From assembly GCA_017437905.1 (NCBI GenBank), contig JAFRWY010000101.1, positions 1-36,470 of the forward strand: DNA of 36,470 nt, written 5' to 3'. Below are positions 33,083 to 36,470 of this stretch, in pieces. The notes under the pieces are model-generated. The model was not told where the DNA came from and did no database searches. It saw only the letters and a list, made by a program, of their open reading frames with translations. The position numbers were made by a program, and so were the translations under genes. Each line of letters starts with the position of its first letter. The first letter of the stretch is position 1. Origin of the DNA: Eubacterium sp. GTDB taxonomy: Bacteria; Bacillota; Clostridia; Lachnospirales; Lachnospiraceae.

Positions 33083-34102
33083 ATGAAACTTGTGATCGCA
33101 TTATATACAGATGACACCACCTATAATGAACGTCTCAGTCAGTATGCTGAGCGATATATGGCAGATGAATTCCTGGTGGTGAACCGGGAGGAAGCTTCGG
33201 GAGCACACATCCTTCTGATCTCGGAAGAACAGTTCCGAAAAGAAGAGGCTGCAGGAGGACCGTTCCGGATCGTGCTCAGTAATGTGGACGGTGTGGACCG
33301 GATCGACGGCACTCCGGCGGTTTACCGGTATCAGGCGGCAGATTCGATCCTGCAGACAGCCAGAAGGATCTTCCTGGAACAGAACCGGTACGAATCCACC
33401 GGAAATCAGGGAGGAAAGTTCTGCAGTACCGCACTGTTCCTGTCACCGGCGGGCGGTGTGGGCACATCGACCATGGCCATGAGCATGGCGATCCATGCGG
33501 CACAGGCAGGGATGCGGGTCGTTCTTCTGGATCTTACCCAGTTCTCCGGACTCGGAGCCATGATCCGTCCGGTGGAACAGGGACTCTCCGAGGTGCTCTT
33601 CGCATTGAAAATGAAGAAGAATCTCCGGCTGAATCTTTCGGAGCTTCTGAAGGAGGATATTTCCGGCTTCCGTTATTTCGGTATTACGGAACGGCTGCAG
33701 GATATGAGTGAGATCACCGCCGACGACATCCGGCTTCTGGTACGGACCCTGAAGGAAGGCGACTTCTGTGATCTTCTGGTGATCGATGCGGACTGCAGAC
33801 TGGACACCGCCTGTGACGAACTGATCAATGCCTCGGACCGGATCTTCCTTGTTTCCGACGGCAGAGAGACATCAAATCTGAAGACCCTGCGATATGCGGT
33901 CATGCTCCGGCAGGAGCGAAAGGAGATACTGGACAGAGTCCTTCTTCTGAATAACGGATCCGCAGGCAGGGATGTGGAGAAGGCACAGCTTTCCTGGATC
34001 CGGGAACTGGGAAGCTTCCCGACCATACGGGAGGCGTCTCCGAGAGAGATCGCGGAACAGTTCAGTATGAGTGACCTTTGGAATCAGGCGCTGACACGCT
34101 GA
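33083..34102 (+). CDS. TadZ/CpaE-like ATPase (MinD/ParA superfamily)
   Basis: A 339-residue protein of the type that localises Tad pilus machinery. Residues about 1-110 are a receiver-like N-terminal domain without a conserved phosphorylation site (IALYTDDTTYNERLSQYAERY...). Residues about 120-335 form a ParA/MinD-type P-loop ATPase: a deviant Walker A SPAGGVGTSTMAMS (GGVGTST), DLTQFSGLG in the switch region and DLLVIDADCRLD as Walker B (A instead of the usual A/G-x-D-P ending). GGGAGGAAG precedes the ATG. Order with tadA- and tadB-like genes supports the name. The name is by context; overall similarity to named TadZ proteins cannot be measured here. Confidence 0.82.
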   Translation: MKLVIALYTDDTTYNERLSQYAERYMADEFLVVNREEASGAHILLISEEQFRKEEAAGGPFRIVLSNVDGVDRIDGTPAVYRYQAADSILQTARRIFLEQNRYESTGNQGGKFCSTALFLSPAGGVGTSTMAMSMAIHAAQAGMRVVLLDLTQFSGLGAMIRPVEQGLSEVLFALKMKKNLRLNLSELLKEDISGFRYFGITERLQDMSEITADDIRLLVRTLKEGDFCDLLVIDADCRLDTACDELINASDRIFLVSDGRETSNLKTLRYAVMLRQERKEILDRVLLLNNGSAGRDVEKAQLSWIRELGSFPTIREASPREIAEQFSMSDLWNQALTR

Positions 34103-34162
34103 CGGGGGATGCCCCGGACGGAGTGACCGGCGGACAGACATAAATCGAAGTGAGGGATAACT

Positions 34163-35413
34163 ATGGACAGAGATGAACAGAAAAAACTGGCGGAATCCAT
34201 TCGTGTATGGATCTATGAGAATATGGATCTGAACAATATGTCGGACGAGATGCTGGAGACCTGCATCCGCAGCCGCATGAAGGACATGCTGTCGGACAGA
34301 AGACTCCGGATTACGGAGCAGGCGGAGATCTGCTCCTACGTCTTCAACTCCATCCGCGGCTACGGGATCCTCGGTACCATCCTGGAAGACGATGAGATCA
34401 CCGAGATCATGATCAACGGATATGACACGATCTTCATCGAGAAGAACGGCGTGGTATCCAAGCTGGACATGTGCTTTGACAGTGATGCACAGCTGCAGGA
34501 TATCATCCAGAGGATCGTGGCGGAAGGCGGAAGAGAAGTCAACCAGTCCAACCCCATTGTGGATACACGGCTTCCGGACGGTTCCCGTGTAAATGTGGTC
34601 CTGCCGCCCATCTCGGCCTCAGGCCCCATCGTTACCATCCGTAAATTCTCGAAACAGCCCATGACCATGGAACGGCTCCTGGCATACGGCTCCATTACAC
34701 CGGAGGTGGCAGGGTTCCTGCGGCTCCTGGTGCAGGCAAAGTACAACATTTTCATCTCCGGGGGTACCGGTTCCGGAAAGACCACCTTCCTGAATGCGCT
34801 GACGAACTACATCCCCGCGGATGAACGTCTGATCACCATCGAGGATTCCCTGGAACTTCAGATCGAAGGAAAGAGCAATCTGAACCGCATGGAGACAAGA
34901 AATGCAAATGTTACCGGCCGCGGCCAGATCACGATCCGCGACCTGATCCGTACCTCCCTCCGTATGCGGCCCGAACGTATCATCGTCGGAGAGGTCCGCG
35001 GTGAGGAGGCGCTGGATATGCTGCAGGCGATGAATACCGGACATGACGGATCTCTCTCCACCGGACATGCGAATTCCAGTGAAGATGCGATCTCCCGTCT
35101 GGAGACCATGGTGCTGCAGGGCGCGGCACAGCTTCCGCTTCCGGCGATCCGGAACCAGATCGCTTCGGCGGTGGATATCATCATTCATCTCTCCCGTCTC
35201 CGGGATCACAGCCGGAAGACCATGGAGATCTCCGAGGTCATGGGGGTACGGAACGGAGAGGTGATCCTGAATCCTCTGTACCGGTTTGAAGAGGATCCGG
35301 GGAAGAGTACGAGAACACATGTGGAAGGCCGGCTGGTCCGGACGAAGAACCCGTTTGTACATACGGATAAACTGAGGCTGGCAGGTCTTTGGAATGATTA
35401 CGCATCCGCCTGA
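34163..35413 (+). CDS. tadA: TadA/CpaF-like secretion ATPase (VirB11 family)
   Basis: A 416-residue hexameric ATPase that powers pilus assembly. The N-terminal domain (about 60-150) contains YGILGTILEDDEITEIMINGYDTIFIE and a Walker A GGTGSGKTT follows at 200-208. The Asp box ITIEDSLELQI, the Walker B-like PERIIVGEVRGEEALDMLQAMNTGHDGSLSTGHANS and the His box complete the CpaF/VirB11 pattern. AGTGAGGG lies before the ATG. It is the most conserved part of the tad set here and is fully intact. The enzyme works in the cytosol on the membrane-embedded TadB/TadC platform coded downstream. Confidence 0.95.
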   Translation: MDRDEQKKLAESIRVWIYENMDLNNMSDEMLETCIRSRMKDMLSDRRLRITEQAEICSYVFNSIRGYGILGTILEDDEITEIMINGYDTIFIEKNGVVSKLDMCFDSDAQLQDIIQRIVAEGGREVNQSNPIVDTRLPDGSRVNVVLPPISASGPIVTIRKFSKQPMTMERLLAYGSITPEVAGFLRLLVQAKYNIFISGGTGSGKTTFLNALTNYIPADERLITIEDSLELQIEGKSNLNRMETRNANVTGRGQITIRDLIRTSLRMRPERIIVGEVRGEEALDMLQAMNTGHDGSLSTGHANSSEDAISRLETMVLQGAAQLPLPAIRNQIASAVDIIIHLSRLRDHSRKTMEISEVMGVRNGEVILNPLYRFEEDPGKSTRTHVEGRLVRTKNPFVHTDKLRLAGLWNDYASA

Positions 35414-35431
35414 TAGGGAAGGAGAAGCAGT

Positions 35432-36184
35432 ATGAACAGTGCAGTAAAGAAAAAAGATTATACGGATTATGAAATGACCGTACTGGACGGACTGATCGGG
35501 TTCGGCATCGGAGGGATCGGAGCGTTTCTCGTCTTCCTGATCTTCTACAGCAACTGGATCGTTGCGGCGGTGGCGGGGATCCCGGCAGGCTTCCTTACAC
35601 TCCGGTTCTGGAAAAGGTTTCAGATCAAAAAGCAGAAGGAGAAGCTGCTCCTTCAGTTCAAGGATTTTCTGGAGTCCCTTTCCGCTTCCTATTCGGCAGG
35701 GAAGAACACCCTGGCATCCTTCCAGGACAGTCTTACGGATCTGGAACGGATGTACGGTGAATCCGAGGATATGGTGGTGGAACTCCGCCAGATCCTGAAG
35801 GCATATCAGAACGGATACGCCATCGAGAATTCGCTGTATGATCTGGCCAACAGAAGCGGACTGGAGGATATCCTGAGTTTCGCGGACGTTTTCGATACCT
35901 GCAGCCAGAAGGGTGCGGATATGCGAAGGATCATCAACGATACAAGACGGGTGATCATAGAGAAGATCGAGATGGAGCAGGGGATCCGGATGCTGCTGTC
36001 CCCCGGAAAATCCGAGCTGTACCTCATGATGTTCATGCCCCTGGTCATGATCCTGGTCATGAATGCCGGTGGACTTGTTCCTTCCGGTGCGGGCATGGTC
36101 AGCATTATCGTAAAGGCAGTGGGCATGGCGGTATTTGCCATCGCATTCCTGATCGGATGGAAGATCACGGATATCAAGTGTTAG
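35432..36184 (+). CDS. tadB: TadB-like inner-membrane platform protein
   Basis: A 250-residue membrane protein with two N-terminal hydrophobic segments (about 22-58), a helical cytosolic type II secretion F domain (about 65-190; LLLQFKDFLESLSASYSAGKNTLASFQDSL and EDILSFADVFDTCSQKGADMRRIINDT) and two C-terminal segments (about 195-245). This is the normal layout of TadB. AAGGAGAAG precedes the ATG, 18 bases after the tadA stop. It pairs with the TadC-like protein to form the assembly platform. Confidence 0.9.
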   Translation: MNSAVKKKDYTDYEMTVLDGLIGFGIGGIGAFLVFLIFYSNWIVAAVAGIPAGFLTLRFWKRFQIKKQKEKLLLQFKDFLESLSASYSAGKNTLASFQDSLTDLERMYGESEDMVVELRQILKAYQNGYAIENSLYDLANRSGLEDILSFADVFDTCSQKGADMRRIINDTRRVIIEKIEMEQGIRMLLSPGKSELYLMMFMPLVMILVMNAGGLVPSGAGMVSIIVKAVGMAVFAIAFLIGWKITDIKC

Positions 36185-36197
36185 ACAGGAGGAAGTT

Positions 36198-36470
36198 ATG
36201 GAGAATTGGAGTCAGATCTATTTTATATGTGCGGCGGTACTGACAGGCTGGTGGTTTTTCCTGTACCTTAAGGGACACAACCGGTATCAGGAGCTTCTGG
36301 ACGCTTCCGACGATGCGCCTTTTCTGAAGGAGTTCTTCGGGATCGGATATGCATTTCTCGATCTGATCCGTTACCGGTGCGATACCACAGCCAGGAAGAA
36401 GCAGATCCGGAAGATCGCAGAGGTAGAGGATGAACGTTCGGCAGAGCGCTGCTTTCTCTTCCTTCGTGCC
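36198..36470 (+). CDS. TadC-like protein, truncated by the window end
   Basis: Ninety-one codons of an open frame begin at the ATG at 36198, preceded by AGGAGGA (36187-36192) and 13 bases after the tadB stop. The start reads MENWSQIYFICAAVLTGWWFFLYLKGHNRYQ, with one membrane segment (about 7-24), then a cytosolic stretch rich in Lys, Arg and Glu (FLDLIRYRCDTTARKKQIRKIAEVEDER). Position after tadB and this topology fit TadC, but no conserved motif lies in the visible part. The gene continues beyond the window. Confidence 0.7.
   Translation, partial: MENWSQIYFICAAVLTGWWFFLYLKGHNRYQELLDASDDAPFLKEFFGIGYAFLDLIRYRCDTTARKKQIRKIAEVEDERSAERCFLFLRA

Overview
The window looks like the chromosome of a Gram-positive anaerobe of the Bacillota, most likely a Lachnospiraceae-type Clostridium. 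This rests on strong GGAGG-type ribosome binding sites before nearly every gene, moderately high G+C, lipoprotein and Sec signals without outer-membrane genes, extracellular proteins with choline/cell-wall-binding (TGW..GGKWYY) repeats, and family content (AmmeMemoRadiSam pair, NCS2/AzgA permease, DUF4234, DUF3737, Cthe_2159-like protein, Tad pilus genes). The assignment is inferred from gene content; no rRNA or tRNA gene was seen.

Layout: (a) 1-3350: a NarL-type response regulator, then a MEMO1/AMMECR1 fusion and its radical SAM partner (AmmeMemoRadiSam). (b) 3476-7475: a four-gene FtsX/MacB-like ABC cassette (permease, ATPase, permease, lipoprotein) whose gaps hold dispersed and tandem GC-rich repeats. 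(c) 7545-9488, minus strand: a cytosolic LacI-type sensor joined to a GGDEF domain. (d) 9703-10944: a Lys/Pro/Glu-repeat protein ending in what looks like a catalytically dead CbbX/SpoVK-like AAA+ fold. (e) 11112-12391: a histidyl-tRNA synthetase gene broken by a one-base deletion. (f) 12584-22971: a beta-helix lipoprotein, a TraX-like membrane protein, a Q/Y/G-tailed membrane protein, a DUF3810 metalloprotease-like protein, an HD-GYP protein, a MATE exporter, a DUF3737 protein and a glycosidase-like TIM-barrel protein. (g) 23046-26700: a small lipoprotein (minus), a zinc-ribbon DUF4234 membrane protein and an M6-like metalloprotease with cell-wall-binding repeats. (h) 26871-28238, minus: a purine permease. 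(i) 28608-31915: two adjacent leucine-rich-repeat proteins carrying the same cell-wall-binding repeats. (j) 32100-36470: a zinc-ribbon membrane protein followed by tadZ-, tadA-, tadB- and truncated tadC-like genes, the start of a Tad/type IVc pilus operon that runs off the end.

Two themes link the genes. One is surface display: three wall-bound repeat proteins share one C-terminal cap and lie just before the Tad operon. The other is cyclic di-GMP: a ligand-sensing GGDEF protein and an HD-GYP phosphodiesterase lie within 10 kb of each other, and this messenger commonly controls pili and adhesion. That link is inference. The least explained items are the apparent pseudo-AAA+ protein at 9703, the AmmeMemoRadiSam pair, the acidic zinc-ribbon protein heading the tad genes, the structured leader at 28300-28600 and the dispersed repeat family around the ABC cassette.
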